Of a stretch of 64,000 bases of DNA, positions 1-11,299 are shown piece by piece. The position numbers and the translations under genes are program-made. Origin of the DNA: Mortierella sp. BCC40632. Its lineage: Eukaryota > Mortierellomycota > Mortierellomycetes > Mortierellales > Mortierellaceae. Every line of letters starts with the position of its first letter. Positions within the stretch are counted from its first letter, which is position 1. The stretch is from assembly GCA_011634665.1 (NCBI GenBank), contig WAEK01000012.1, positions 930,001 to 994,000 of the forward strand, in the 5' to 3' direction. The notes beneath the pieces are model-generated. The model searched no databases. It worked only from the letters and a program-made list of their open reading frames with translations, and was not told where the DNA came from.

Positions 1-834
1 GCGGCGGTCTTAACGTTTGCATATAGTGTATTTTTTCGAGTCTCGGAACAGGTGTTACTGGGACATTACACTGCAGTCATGATGAATGTGAAGACTGTTT
101 GGCGCAAGGGCAAAGACAGTCTCATATTGAATATGGCATGCCTATCGAGGACATCGGCTGTAGCATGAGGGATCAACCGGACAGGTTATGCAAACCCTTA
201 CCAAGGATTGCCTTGAACAAAAGTAGTGTTTGAGGGGAGAGGGGGGAGGAAGAGGAAGGTAGGATAGGAAAGAAACAGAGTGGAGTATTAGAAAAGGGCT
301 AGGATAGAGAAAACATGGAATTCGAGAAAGAGTTGTGCATTAGCCGGGGGGAAAGAAGGGACCATGGTCTTTCAGGAGAGAATTTCAGGTGTCAGTCATA
401 AGCAAAAGCATAGGTTGACTCTGTTTTCGATAAAGCGTACGATCACGATAGGTCTTGGAGCACCCAGCAAACATCCTTTGTCTACTTAGAGGTCTCTGGT
501 CCTTATTGTACAAGACCAAGATGCAGGCGAGAGAGAGGGAGAGAAATCGCCAAAGGTGCTGTGGAGACGAGGCACTGAGGAAGAAGGAAGCGGACAAAAT
601 ACAGTGGGTGAAAAAACAAAAGGTAAAATCTGGAAAATGTGGAGCTAGGCTTTCCTCCCCCTGCGTGCATATTTCGTGTCAATCTTATTAATCTTCAAAA
701 AGACCTGGTAAAGATAATAGGAGGACTGTGTGTGATCAGTTGCTCCAAATATCATACATCGGGGATTGCTACTCATCGTCTCTCCGCTTATCTCCTTTCG
801 CTATTCCTCGTTGAACCTCATGATACTCACAAAA

Positions 835-865
<31 letters not shown>

Positions 866-1019
866 CACACACGTTTAGTTGAATATATTATGTTTTCTCT
901 CTTTCTTTTTTATATATCTGGGTCGCTGTTGCAATAGTAGTGATAGTGGTTGCTGACGGGATCGGGGTGTCTATATAATGGGGGAGTGCATTTCTTTTTC
1001 TTTTTCTCTTTTTCCTTGT
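1..1019. other. Intergenic, no gene seen
   Basis: No supported gene. The part next to 1019 is the probable 3' untranslated and terminator region of the minus-strand ARL1 gene. The rest is purine-rich, with an A-run followed by a CA microsatellite at 831-872. The short open frames on both strands lack splice logic or recognisable domains. Confidence 0.6.
831..872. repeat. A-run plus (AC)n microsatellite
   Basis: About 20 A residues run directly into about 11 AC dinucleotides. It is a simple-sequence repeat in intergenic DNA. Confidence 0.95.
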
Positions 1020-2570
1020 TTACTTTTGCATAATGTTGATCAGCCTAGATAAACAAGAGTAAAAATGGGTCGATTACTTGATTAGTCAATCAGGCATTTC
1101 TTATGGAACTGTACTGCAATGGAAGTGAGAACGTGGCAGCAGCACAGAGAGGAAAGAAATACATACCAGTCTAGACCCTCTGTGAGGCCCTCTCCCTTGA
1201 CAGCGCTTGTTTTGTAGATACTCCATTGACGGTTCTTGAGGGTGCTCAGTCCAAGCGCCTCCGAAACCTCAGCGGCGCTCATTGCTCCGGACATGTCCTG
1301 CTTGTTGGCAAAGACCAGCAACGATGCATCCTTGAGCTCATCCTCTTCCAGCATTGCCATCAGTTCCTCCTTTGCAGTCGAGACACGATCCCGATCAACC
1401 GAGTCGACGACATAGATGACAGCGTCTGTGTTGGCATAGTAGCATCTCCAGTAGGGCCGGATCGACGTCTGACCGCCTAGATCCCATACTTGGAACTTTA
1501 TATTCTTATATTGCAGTGTCTCCATGTTGAATCCGATGGCTGCAAAAAAAAAAAAAAATAAATTTCAAACATTGATTAGTCAACATGAAAAAGCACCAAT
1601 GCCAAGAGACCACAAAAAGCACTGTGCAGAAGGCTGTAAGATGTACAAGTGCAGCCAAAAGAGATAAAAAAAAAAAAAAAAGATCACTTGGACAAAGAGC
1701 CTCTCTCTCTCTTTCGATCCCTCTACATGGAATCTTCTGAACAAGCTGGACAAAAAGTGTCCAGAGAGCAAAGAGGCAAAAGAACCGATTGTCAAGAAGA
1801 AAAGAAACAAGAGAATCATACTTGGGATGGTTGTTACGACTTCGCCCATTTGAAGCCTGTACAATATCGTCGTCTTTCCTGCTCCGTCCAGACCAAGAAT
1901 AAGGATCCGGACTTCTTTATCTCCTATGAGCCTGCCAAGAATGCGAGAGAAGATGGAGCCTATTTTTTGTTACAAAAAAAAAAAAAAAGAAAGGCGAATG
2001 TCTGCCGTTAGCATGGAATGGTCTATTCATGAGAGTCAAGTGACAATAGTCAATAGAGCCGCGGTTGGATGCGGGGTTGGGAACAGGAGAAAGAGAGAAG
2101 AGGAAGAAGGTCAACATGGAATGGAGGGTGAGACGTGAAGGGTTGCCTGAGCAAACTGGTGGTTCCTGACATTGGACAGGTCCTTCCCGCGATGAGACGG
2201 GAAACAAGGACGGGAGGAAACCTCACTCCCGGAAGAGAGACTAGCGACTGGGAGAGTTGAATGAGGTAGGATGGCCTCCATGGTTCGTTTCGGCAAATAG
2301 TCCTGTTGGATCCTCAGCAAGCAACGGCCACTGTGTGAAGGGAGTCTCCATGTGAGCTCCGTCCAATAACCAGTCCAAAGAAGGAGACAAGGTGGCGGAA
2401 AGGAGAGAGAGGAGGGAGGGAAGAGAGAGAGCAGACAGGAACGTGGATCGGTCTCTTGGAGATGATGTCCATGAGTGTCCTGGCAGAGAAGAAGAAAGTA
2501 AAAAACAAAGAAGAAAAAGGGCGGGGGCGGCATTTCTGTATGATGCAATGGTTATGAGTTCCCTACCCAT
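1020..2570 (-). CDS. ARL1: ARL1-type ARF-like small GTPase
   Basis: Small GTPase of the ARF/ARL family, expected at the trans-Golgi where ARL1 recruits GRIP golgins. Four exons keep phase: 2570-2567, 1959-1822, 1539-1167, 1044-1020, giving 179 residues, close to the usual 181-183. The first coding exon holds only ATGG. Splicing yields Met-Gly-Ser, so Gly2 is a candidate N-myristoylation site. The P-loop is GLDGAGKT, switch I reads TTIPTIGFN, switch II contains [13 protein letters not shown], and NKQD and a TSA-like (KTSAVKGEG) base-binding motif follow. [12 protein letters not shown] and the DAVIYVVDS stretch are much closer to ARL1 than to ARF1. The C-terminus (DWLINIMQK) comes from a 25-nt last exon with a good acceptor at 1045. 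A CACGTGA site lies about 150 bp upstream of the start. The gene is intact. Confidence 0.93.
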
Positions 2571-3184
2571 GATGTGTCAGTGCGTTCTGTGTTGGTTGAT
2601 TGATGAAGAGTCGATGGATGAACAATGATGAGGAGAGAGAGAGAGAGCGAGAGAGCGCGAGTGTGAGGAGAGAATGAAAAGAGTGAGAGGAACTCAAAGT
2701 CACACCCATTTATGGACACGTGATAATTCGTATGCTCTCTGGCAGTATCGGACCAAATATCCAGTCGTCAAGCAAATTGGGATAACCAACACAGGCCCTA
2801 CAACCACAATGCTGGTTGCTGGTTAAGGTAGTAGCAATGATAATGCTACTGCCTACATTGTTTATATTATTGAGATGGGTGGACATCACATTCAGGCAAC
2901 GAGCAGAAAAGCCAACATAGCCTTTTGTCCTAATGCTCAACAAAAGTCATCAATGCAACGTTCCTATCGACTTTTTTTTTTTTTTTTTTTTCCAGTTCAT
3001 AGCTCAGTTGAACTTGTAGGTTAGCAAAGGGTTTTGTATTCTGGTCTATTCAAATCTCATGACGAACAGAAGGTGGAGAGGAGAAGGAAAGATACACAAG
3101 TCTAAGGGCCACCTTCATCCAGGAGAGAGAACGCGCTGGTAGGTAGGTAAGGGTAGGGAAAATAATCGTGAAGACAGTTCACGA
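2571..3184. other. Intergenic: ARL1 promoter and Mim1 3' flank
   Basis: A GA-rich tract at about 2632-2690 reads as CT on the ARL1 sense strand, just upstream of its start. CACGTGA lies at 2717-2723 and a T-run of about 22 at 2972-2992. No gene was recognised. Confidence 0.6.
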
Positions 3185-3877
3185 TTACTCAAAGTCGCTA
3201 TCGTAGCCACCCAATCCACCAATGCCCGACCGACTACCAGCATATCCCGCAGACGATGATGTGTTGGTTCCTGCAGCGTGAAGGCCTACGCTTCCAGCAT
3301 TGGCCGCCTGGCCTGGAGCTCTACCTGGGACCGAGATAACATGAGAAGAGTTGGTCCAACCCCAACGATAGGTCAACTCGTGAGCGCAAATCTCGCCAAA
3401 TCCCAAGAAGACACCGTTGATGAAAGGCAGGATAAAGTTGATAGCAGTTGCCTTGGCGAACCAGAGAATGGTTTCTCGACTGGCAACAGGATAAAAGAGC
3501 TTCCAGGGCATTGTCTGGTTAAGGTCCTGAGCAGGGATAAGCGCGGTTGACGTAGATACAGAGGCGGTTTTAGCCAGGGCAGGAGCAGACTTCGCGGCAG
3601 GCGCCTTCTTTGAGCCTGGGAATGCTCCTGGGGTTGCCTCTACTGTTGCAGGGACGGGTGGAAGCGATGTTTCGCGTTCACCTTCGTCGGATGGATGATC
3701 GAAAATGGCCGAGGAATGAAGGGACGTGACCTCTGGAGAAGATGGACCTGGAGTGCTTTCGTAGTCGTCCTTCTGGAGCAGAATGGTGGATCCGGCAGCA
3801 GCATTGTCGTCTTCAAGCGCGGCTCCGACATGTGTTGCGACGGTAGGGTCGTGAGACTCCTGTGAGTGATTGGACAT
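3185..3877 (-). CDS. MIM1: Mim1/TOM13-like mitochondrial outer-membrane import protein
   Basis: Single-exon protein of 230 residues. Mim1 (Tom13) is the core of the MIM complex that inserts alpha-helical proteins into the mitochondrial outer membrane. The diagnostic segment is one transmembrane helix near residues 150-172 with the motif INFILPFINGVFLGFGEICAHEL split across it. Its glycines match the Mim1 helix-helix packing pattern and it ends in the conserved AHEL. The N-terminal 130 residues are acidic and Ser/Thr/Pro-rich; the C-terminus is Gly/Ser-rich, ending in DSDFE. The start was chosen at 3877 (MSNHSQ) because the open frame continues upstream only through low-complexity sequence and this ATG follows a TTGG-repeat leader. 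Outside the helix the family is poorly conserved, so length is not informative. It shares a 357-bp promoter with the divergent MYND gene. Confidence 0.82.
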   Translation of the reverse strand: MSNHSQESHDPTVATHVGAALEDDNAAAGSTILLQKDDYESTPGPSSPEVTSLHSSAIFDHPSDEGERETSLPPVPATVEATPGAFPGSKKAPAAKSAPALAKTASVSTSTALIPAQDLNQTMPWKLFYPVASRETILWFAKATAINFILPFINGVFLGFGEICAHELTYRWGWTNSSHVISVPGRAPGQAANAGSVGLHAAGTNTSSSAGYAGSRSGIGGLGGYDSDFE

Positions 3878-4234
3878 GGTTGGTTGGTTGGTTGGTTTTT
3901 CCTGTTGTCTTGCTGACCCAAGGAATGATGGCTCGATCCTGTCCCTTTTGCCCAGAACTCCATTCCCTCTGCCCTCCCCCAGGGGAGGAGAGACAGCGAG
4001 AGCGAACGAGAGAAGAGTGACGGTGGCTTCGACCACGTTCCCCAATTCCACCCACATAGCCCCTGTTCTCACACGCTCTCAGTCTTCTCTCAATCTCTCA
4101 ATCTCTCGACCTCTCTTTTGGACAAACAGATTGAAATCAATCTCGATCATTGTCCTCTCTAGATCCGCTCTCCAGAGATCAGCTTTACTCCACTCTTGTT
4201 CAAGGCATTTGTGTAGACTACAGAGACTCCTACG
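3878..4234. promoter_or_regulatory. Divergent promoter, MIM1 / MYND gene
   Basis: 357 bp between two divergent start codons. It holds a (TTGG)n stretch at about 3880-3898 and a CT-rich leader (4075-4115) on the sense strand of the MYND gene. No defined factor site was recognised. Confidence 0.5.
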
Positions 4235-4981
4235 ATGGTTCGATACGAAAAGGACGAGGGCTGTATCCAAATTGCCTGGGGGTACGACGACGCGCTCGCT
4301 GGATATTTCATGTCTTTGACCGACTCCCGTCTAGAGTGGAAGGAGGGATGCTCCAAGGCTGTCAGCGATATCACTCACAAAATCTCTATCGAAGGCGACG
4401 GCACTCTCTTCGACATGAATACCTATCGCGTCGGTGGCTTTGGGTTCAAGGTCTCAGAGGAAACCATCTTTACCTTTATGAGGCGCTACGGCATCAACCC
4501 AGGATCGATAGAACGCGAGTCTGTCCCATAAGAAACTTTGGCGTCCATGTGGCCATCTGGAGGAACTGCCTCTGAGGATCTTTTAGACATGGGTGGTAAG
4601 ACTGCTGAGATCCGGATCAATCCAGGCTATATCAAAGGCAGGAGATCTGCACTGGAGAAAAAAATCAAGAGTGCTGGAGCAGATCTCATGCCCATCATGC
4701 TGGCCAGAGTAGACAGGACAGTGGAAGAACTATCAAGGATTCACAATGTTCCTATTCGGCGCGGTGTAGTAACAGCGGCAGACCTTGCTGCGCGGGTCGT
4801 TTTTCTCGGGGAGGACAATGAGGGAAAAGGCCTAAAGGAGTGCAATCACCCAGACTGCCGCTTCCCAGAGAGGGACGACGAGAAGTTTCAAAGGTGCTCA
4901 AAGTGCAAGGTTGTTGTGTACTGTTCTCGAACATGCCAGGTTGCTCATTGGAACGAATACAAGGCAAAGTGTGGAAGATAG
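4235..4981 (+). CDS. MYND zinc-finger protein, frame broken by in-frame TAA
   Basis: Two open frames in the same phase, 4235-4531 and 4532-4981, are separated only by TAA at 4529-4531. Read together they form a protein of about 248 residues. The N-terminal part (first 98 residues, starting MVRYEKDEG) is a globular domain I do not recognise. The C-terminal 45 residues are a classic MYND finger: CNHPDC, then RCSKC, then YCSRTC, QVAHW and a final KC. MYND fingers mediate protein-protein contacts. The stop could be a sequencing error, a true nonsense lesion, readthrough, or removed by a small intron. A 54-nt intron 4523-4576 would keep phase but has a poor donor (GTCCCA). If two proteins are made, the second could start at the ATG at 4547. 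Confidence 0.6.
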
Positions 4982-6059
4982 TCTTTTTCTTTCTACTAAA
5001 AAAAAAGAAAAGAAGAAAAGAACAGAACAGTACGTACTACCGCTGTGCTGTCGACATAGCAATTTAAAGATGACTATGATAAAATATCCAAATGGTCAGG
5101 GCTCCCCAAGGTTACCGCTGGACTATGAAAACACTGTACAAACCAAGAAACCATATTACAAAGGGTGTTTTCTTGGAGTCCATCTACGACAGCTACTCGG
5201 TAACTAGCCCTGCAGAATCACTGAGGCTATTCCAAGGCTAGAGGAAAGAGGCGATGTTTATTACCAATGAGATGCACATGCTTCTTTCCATTTGTTCGTT
5301 GTTGTCGTTGCCCAAGTTCATATGAAGCTTGAGCTGTGTGTACGCTTCCTCTATCGCATTGGCGTACTTGTATTTGTGCGACGTGATGCAAGATACAAAG
5401 AGAACGAAAAGAAGCCAAAGACACAGAGTGTCTGGACCGTGTTGAGTCTGTGTGGCAGTGGAGGAAAAAAGAACAGAAGCAAAAGAAAGAAAGAAAGAAA
5501 GAAAGAAGAAAGAAAGAACAAGAGAGAGAAAATGAGCAGGGAACGACGAGAGAACTGGGGGGCGTGTCAGAGTGTGGACAAGAAAGTGAGAGCAACTAGA
5601 CAGAGCAGCACAGAGTCTTGTTCAAAGAGCTACTCCGCTCCCTTCTCTCCTTCCTTGCCCGTTATCAAGAGTGGTGCCTGAAAAAGAAAAAAAAATTAAA
5701 AAGATGCAAAATGCGAGATGCGCTGAAGGGAGAACAATCCCTCTTTTCTTCCCCCCAACAACCCGGCCGGCGCCCATCTCCGGGCTTGCGCCTTTTTGCG
5801 CTCACTTTCCGTAGCGGTTGTTGGTCGAGCGCTGAGTATTGTAGAGTGTGCAACCATGGGCCTGGCATGACCTGTGCATAAAGTTGGGATTAGTCCACAG
5901 GTGTTTACATGTGCGGGTCTTGTCTCTTTACGCCACACGACAGCTCATGCTCTCTCTCCACCCCCCACAGGCTCCACAGAGGAGCCAATGCGAAGAGTCT
6001 GATTCTTCTCCACGGTAATTACTTGCCTGTATTGTCCACGCCACAAAGAAAGAAAGAGA

Positions 6060-6060
<1 letters not shown>

Positions 6061-6103
<43 letters not shown>

Positions 6104-6134
6104 GGAGAAAGAGAGGGAGAAAGAGAGAAAAGAG
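6061..6134. repeat. (GA)n-rich tract
   Basis: A nearly pure GA/GAAA tract on the plus strand, equivalent to CT on the minus strand. Confidence 0.9.
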
Positions 6135-6602
6135 GAGCATGGCGTTGGCCCTGTTGTTAGCCGCAACTTTCTTGTTGGGCACGGGACGAGTGGAGACAAT
6201 GAGATGATAGGCCTATTCGGCCTGTGGTTGGAGAGGGTCGTGAAGGAAGATGCACTGTTTGACACAGACATGGCAACCTTAAACCGTGCCTGTATCCTCC
6301 TGTGTCCTTGCCCTGCACGATGAAGCTGCGTGCAGTTGGAGACAGAAGACCAGGAGGGTCTCGTTCGCAAATGTTGGCCGATGTGTCAACAAACTGGATG
6401 TCGCCCCACCGTCTCAAGCACCAGAGGACGATCGCTCTCGCCCCTGCTCCACGCCTCCGCTCACGTTCGCATGCACGCCTGCCGCCTTCCACCCCTCTTC
6501 CCCCAACCAGACTTGTCTACAGTTAATACAATTCACAAGGGTCTTTTTTTTCCGTGAGTGCTCATGGACTAGACTTTTTTTGTTGTTGTTGTTAAACTCG
6601 CC

Positions 6603-6675
6603 TCTCATCTCTCTCTTCTCTCTCTTTCTCTTTCTCTTTCTCTTTCTCTTTCTCTTTCTCTTTTCTTTTTCTTTT

Positions 6676-6720
<45 letters not shown>
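6603..6720. repeat. CT / CTTTT-rich tract
   Basis: Successive TTTCTC repeats followed by about 27 pure CT units' worth of sequence on the plus strand. Confidence 0.9.
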
Positions 6721-6721
<1 letters not shown>

Positions 6722-7913
6722 ACTTGCACCTGCTCCTTCTTTCGCCTCCCAGTCTGCTCCACACATCTGGCGTTGCTCTCCTCACCACCCTCAGAACCCA
6801 CCTGATCCATCCACCTTCTCGTTTGTTCAGCGCAGTCAACTCTGGCTCGAATCGCTCTCAGGTACAGTCGAATAGCCTGGAAACAAACTCTGGTCTTCCA
6901 CAACAACAGCTTTTCCTTCCATTCTTCCATCCCCAGCCCATGCAGACGATGAGCTACTTCTGTTCATCGGACAAATTCGCTTTCTCCCGCTTACCAAGTC
7001 GCTCTCGACGATGTTACTTCCTTGGTAGTCTTGACTAGTTTGCTTACGTTCTGCACAACCAGGCAGCACTGACCGTCGTGCGAGCGTTATTTGTGCTCAT
7101 GCCTTTTTTTTTTTTTTTGATCGCTGGGCCGGCCATTTTATCCGTGCTTCTTTTGCCCCAATCCCCAATCTCCAATCCGCGGTCCCTGTTCTCGATCGCT
7201 CCATTTGACAGAGCTTTTGACTATTTTGAATGAGAGCGACAGTTACGGCCGATGAAAAGAGTGAGAGAGAAATGAGAGAGAGAAAAAGAAAGAGATGATA
7301 GGCAGAGAGAGGGAACCTGTCTGTCTGTCTGTGTCTGTGTGTGTGTTTGTGTGTGTGTGCAAAAAGCAGCCAAGCGATATCGACAACGACGACGACAAAG
7401 AGCGAGTGAGCGAGCGCGAGAACCCTAAATTATGCTCTGCACCACAGACGTCTTTTGGGAAAGGCTGCCGTTGAATGATCGAGTCCCAAGGTTGTTCCTT
7501 CCCAATTCTCCATTGCAACTCCCGTTGCCTCTAGCCCATTCTTGCTCGTCTCCCGCAGTAGAGATAGAGCGGAGCCAACCCCACTGCTGGAACGATCGAA
7601 GAAGAATGCTCACAGCCTGGGCACGGCTCGCTTTCTCTTTCGCTGTCGATGTCGCCTTCACCTTTCTTTTTCTCTTTCTTTCTTTCTTTCCCTCTCTCTC
7701 TCTTTCTCTCTTTCTCTCTTTCTCTCTCTTTTTCTCTTTCCTTCTTTCTCCACTCTTCCCCAGCAGTCCGTGAATTTCTCCACACCCTCTCCCTCAGGCT
7801 ATTTTATTTTTCTGACCAATATCCGCCCTCCTCCTCCATTTTCTCCATCCTGTAGCCACTCTCTCACGCCCTTCACCAGCCTACTGGCCAGACACCAACA
7901 CTCCCCCATCGAC

Positions 7914-8881
7914 ATGACTGTCGCAGTTGCACCCGTGGATCAGTCCGTCCTGCAGGCACTGCAGCTCTCGACTCAACTAATCCCCATCGAGGACATTTCA
8001 CGCCTACTCTATAACACACACATTCCCGGCCGTTTTGGTCGGATACATACTGGCCGCTGGAAGGAGTACGACGTCGAGATCAAAGAACCCTTTGGCGAAC
8101 CTGAGTTTGTTGAGCGTGAAATTCGTCTACTCCACAAAGCCAAGCGTTGCCCACAGGTTCAGCATCTACTTGGATACACACTCGATCCCACAACATCCCA
8201 CCCACTCCTTGTCCTCCAACACGCTGAACATGGCTCACTTCAATCCTATCTCAACAATTTTCATGCACACCTCACATGGCCTGACCGGTACAACCTGGCC
8301 ATGGACATTGCACTCGGCCTTCAGTTTTTGCACCAAAAGGGTATCAAACACCGGCACATTCATTCCTCTAGTATCTTGGTCGATTTGAATGGCTCCGCTG
8401 TCCTCTCCGACTTTGGTAACACCAAAGATACTGAAGTCCTCTCGTCCAGAGAACACACCACACGATTGGCTTACATTGCCCCTGAGCGGTTGGCAAAGAA
8501 CGCAGCCCGCTTCTCGCTTGAGTGTGATATTTATTCCTTTGGCGTCGTTCTGTGGGAACTCTCCAGTGGCCGGCCGCCCTTTGAGGACCTTATTAACGGC
8601 TTGATGACTCAAAATGGCAACTTGACCGTGCTTGCACATAATCTTGCCGCAGGCCGCCGAGAGCGAACTGTCGATGGTACCGATCCAATGTATGAAGATC
8701 TCTTCTCACGGTGTTGGCATACCAGCCCACAGGAGCGCCCCACGTGGGAATGGATCTTGCAAACACTCGGTACCCTACTCAAGCACCCGCTCAGTGGTCT
8801 TCAGCGCTCACTCGAGGACATGACTATCAGTAAGTTAGCCATGAAATTGGGAAGAAGAGGAAGAAGAAGAAGAAGAAAAAA

Positions 8882-8915
<34 letters not shown>

Positions 8916-10390
8916 GAAATTGTCGGGTTGAATATTCGATCCTTTCTTCGACCTTGATTGCTCACTTTCACTTTTTGTGTTTTTTAGTGGAAGAGGCTGA
9001 AGAGACATCCTTCACGGTGGCTCCTTCCAGCACCTCTGCTGGCCTGGCAAGGACAATGTCGATCAAAGTAGTGCGACAGAGCCCTGCAGACAATGACCGA
9101 ACCACACTTCGATCGCACGAATTGCTTCTCTCCCCGCGTGAACCCGACTATCTCCCACCTCCACCTTCGATGCCACCCCCTATCCCACCAGTCTCGCAGC
9201 GCCGCAAGTTTTCAGCTGCGCCTTCGATTACGACCTCGGTTAGGTCCATGTCCATTAGTAGTGGCAGCTCTAGTACCTCTTCGACTGCCAGTTCTCCCGC
9301 TGTCCCTGCACGGGATGCGCGCCGGACCTCGACTATGAACGGATCCATTTCTTCGACAGAGCTCTCGCCCAGGCCAGTCGAAGCCATGATCCAACTCAGG
9401 CGCAAGAGTCCACAAACCATTTGGGAAGCCTGTCAAGAAGGCAATAGCGATGTGGCCGAATGGCTCATCCTTACGCAGGGAGTGGATCCAGATGCATTGG
9501 TTCCTATGCCTTCGTACTCGATGTTGGCCGAGGTGGCTCCGATCCATATTGCTAGCTTTTATCAGCCCGAGACCTTGGTTGATGTCTTGAGGACGCTTCA
9601 TCGGAACGGTGCTAAAATGGACATCAAGACGACTCTGACCCTGCAGACGGCTTTGCATGTCATTCTCGAGCATGCAACCAACTACAACCTTGCTCTCGAG
9701 GCGGCGCGGTTCCTGATTGTTGAGTGTTGGCTCGGGGTGAATGACCAGGACAACCGAGGGTTGACTCCGTTTCACAAGTACATGAAAAACCCACATTTGA
9801 GTGGAATTCCATCGGTGGTTGGCTCAGAACTCTACACGCTCTTGCGGGAGCGAGGTGGAGCTAGCTTCAGCATCGAGTCCCTTAATGAGGGCAATGCATT
9901 GGGGATGGCAGCTCGTTATCTCCGTGCAGACTTGATGCGAGTTATTCTTTTGACTGATCTGACTTGCTCCGATCCCAAGAGCCTGAACTACGCATTGAGT
10001 GTAGTGGAGGCACCCCTGAGTGAGAGTCGCAACTCCGAGACGGCCCAAAGTCAGTGCCGAGCCATTTTAACTGAGTGGAGGGGAGAGCGAGGAGAGACAA
10101 AGCGGATCCAGATGGCAGAGCGTATCCTTGGTCATCATGGAGTCGCGCCTCCTTCGTTGACCGCTTCCCCAGGTTCTCCTTTGAACTCTTCTCATCCCAC
10201 TACATCCAAGAGCAAAGGAAAGGGTCTTCTTGGACTTGGAAAGTCGAGCAAAGCCCAAAAGGAGAAGGAAGACCCTGCAGCCGCGGCCCCCAAGGTACTT
10301 TCCGAGGTTGACATTGCACGAAAGTTGTTGACTAGCACCTCGGTGAAGCAACGCAAGCTCAAGAATCTTATTGCCGACTCGGGTTTCTGA
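7914..10390 (+). CDS. Pseudokinase with C-terminal ankyrin-like repeats
   Basis: Two exons, 7914-8829 and 8988-10390, join in phase (donor GTAAGT, acceptor TTTTAG) into 772 residues. Residues about 20-300 form a protein-kinase fold of TKL/TK type: a degenerate glycine loop (PGRFGRIHTG), a candidate VAIK lysine (DVEIK), an intact DFG (SDFGNT), APE-like IAPER and the DIYSFGVVLWE helix. The catalytic loop reads HRHIHSSSILVD. The HRD aspartate is His and the metal-binding Asn is Ser, so phosphotransfer is unlikely. Residues about 310-460 are Ser/Pro-rich linker. Residues about 460-640 hold ankyrin-like units (IWEACQEGNSDVAEWLI, APIHIASF, LTPFHKYM). The tail is Lys-rich. It is probably a signalling scaffold or regulator whose partners are unknown. 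The start was chosen as the first ATG after the CT-rich leader; the open frame extends upstream only through low-complexity sequence. Confidence 0.85.
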
Positions 10391-10746
10391 AGCAAGCTTC
10401 TCCTATCCTTTTTCACTATTGACTATGATACCCCTTCCCCTGTGGACTTTTTTTTTTTTTCTTTTTTCCTTTCTTTCGTTTACTTGTGCATAGCTTCGCT
10501 TTTTATTTGTTGCTGTTTTTTTTCTGTTGTATTGTAGGGTCATTCTTTTTCTGACCAAAATTCGTCAAGAACGAGAGTAGCCTGCTCGTTCAAGAAGGAA
10601 GCAAAAGGAAAGCAGATTCTCCTGTCCTCCTTCTCTCTCTCTCTCTCTCTCTCTCCCACTTTTCTGCAAATTTTTGTTTTCAAACTGGCCATTGTCAATA
10701 GTCACGCCCCCTTCCCTCCTCCTCCCCATGTGTCAATCCATTTCCT

Positions 10747-10778
<32 letters not shown>

Positions 10779-11299
10779 TTTTTTTTTTCTTCTGCCATAA
10801 AATCCTAAATCTTGGTCACTTGGAATTTCGAGCCGCTTTAATGTTTTCGAGAAGGTAAACAACAACAGCAACAACAACAACAACAACAAATGAAAGAGAA
10901 GAAAGGAAAGGGATTCACTCAGAGCTATTAAGAGATTGAGCATCAAAAAAAAAAAACAAAAAAACAACAACAACAACAACAACAACAACAAAAAACAAAA
11001 AACAAAAAAAAAGTCCATATTCTATGAGAGCGGATGAAATCCTAACAATCTCAAAACAAAACAGCCTCACTCCCCTTCCTCCTCTCCACTTAGTGGTCCT
11101 CAAATCGAGATCCTCCTTTCTCTTCTCAAAGAGCTCTGATAAAAACATTCAATAAACTACTCGATATTAGTTTTCAAGTAAAAAAAAAAAAAAAAAAAGA
11201 GGACCCGACTCTTTCTCCTTGAATACTTCTCTCTTTCTTGCGTACTGGAAAGAGAAAGGGAAAAAAAGAAAGCTGCAGCGCTTTAATCCAAAAAAAAAC
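10391..11299. other. Convergent intergenic region, homopolymer-rich
   Basis: 3' flanks of the pseudokinase and of the minus-strand coiled-coil gene. It contains T-runs (10449-10460, 10762-10790), A-runs, CAA repeats on the plus strand (10860-10890, 10965-10990), and no convincing gene. Confidence 0.6.

Larger units (their letters stand above)
4982..7913. other. Long gene-poor region with GA and CT tracts
   Basis: No gene is supported over about 2.9 kb. GA or GAAA tracts on the plus strand lie at about 5460-5530, 6040-6135 and 7260-7310. CT or CTTT tracts lie at about 6600-6720 and 7665-7755, the last directly ahead of the pseudokinase start. A 250-residue open frame at 6286-7038 is mostly Phe/Leu/Ser from the CT repeat and is not convincing as a gene. 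Much of 7100-7913 is probably promoter and 5' leader of the pseudokinase gene. Confidence 0.55.

Noticed and set aside
6286..7038. 250-residue plus-strand open frame
   Set aside because: The middle is a Phe/Leu/Ser repeat from the CT tract, no domain is visible, and it lies in the leader/promoter zone of the pseudokinase.
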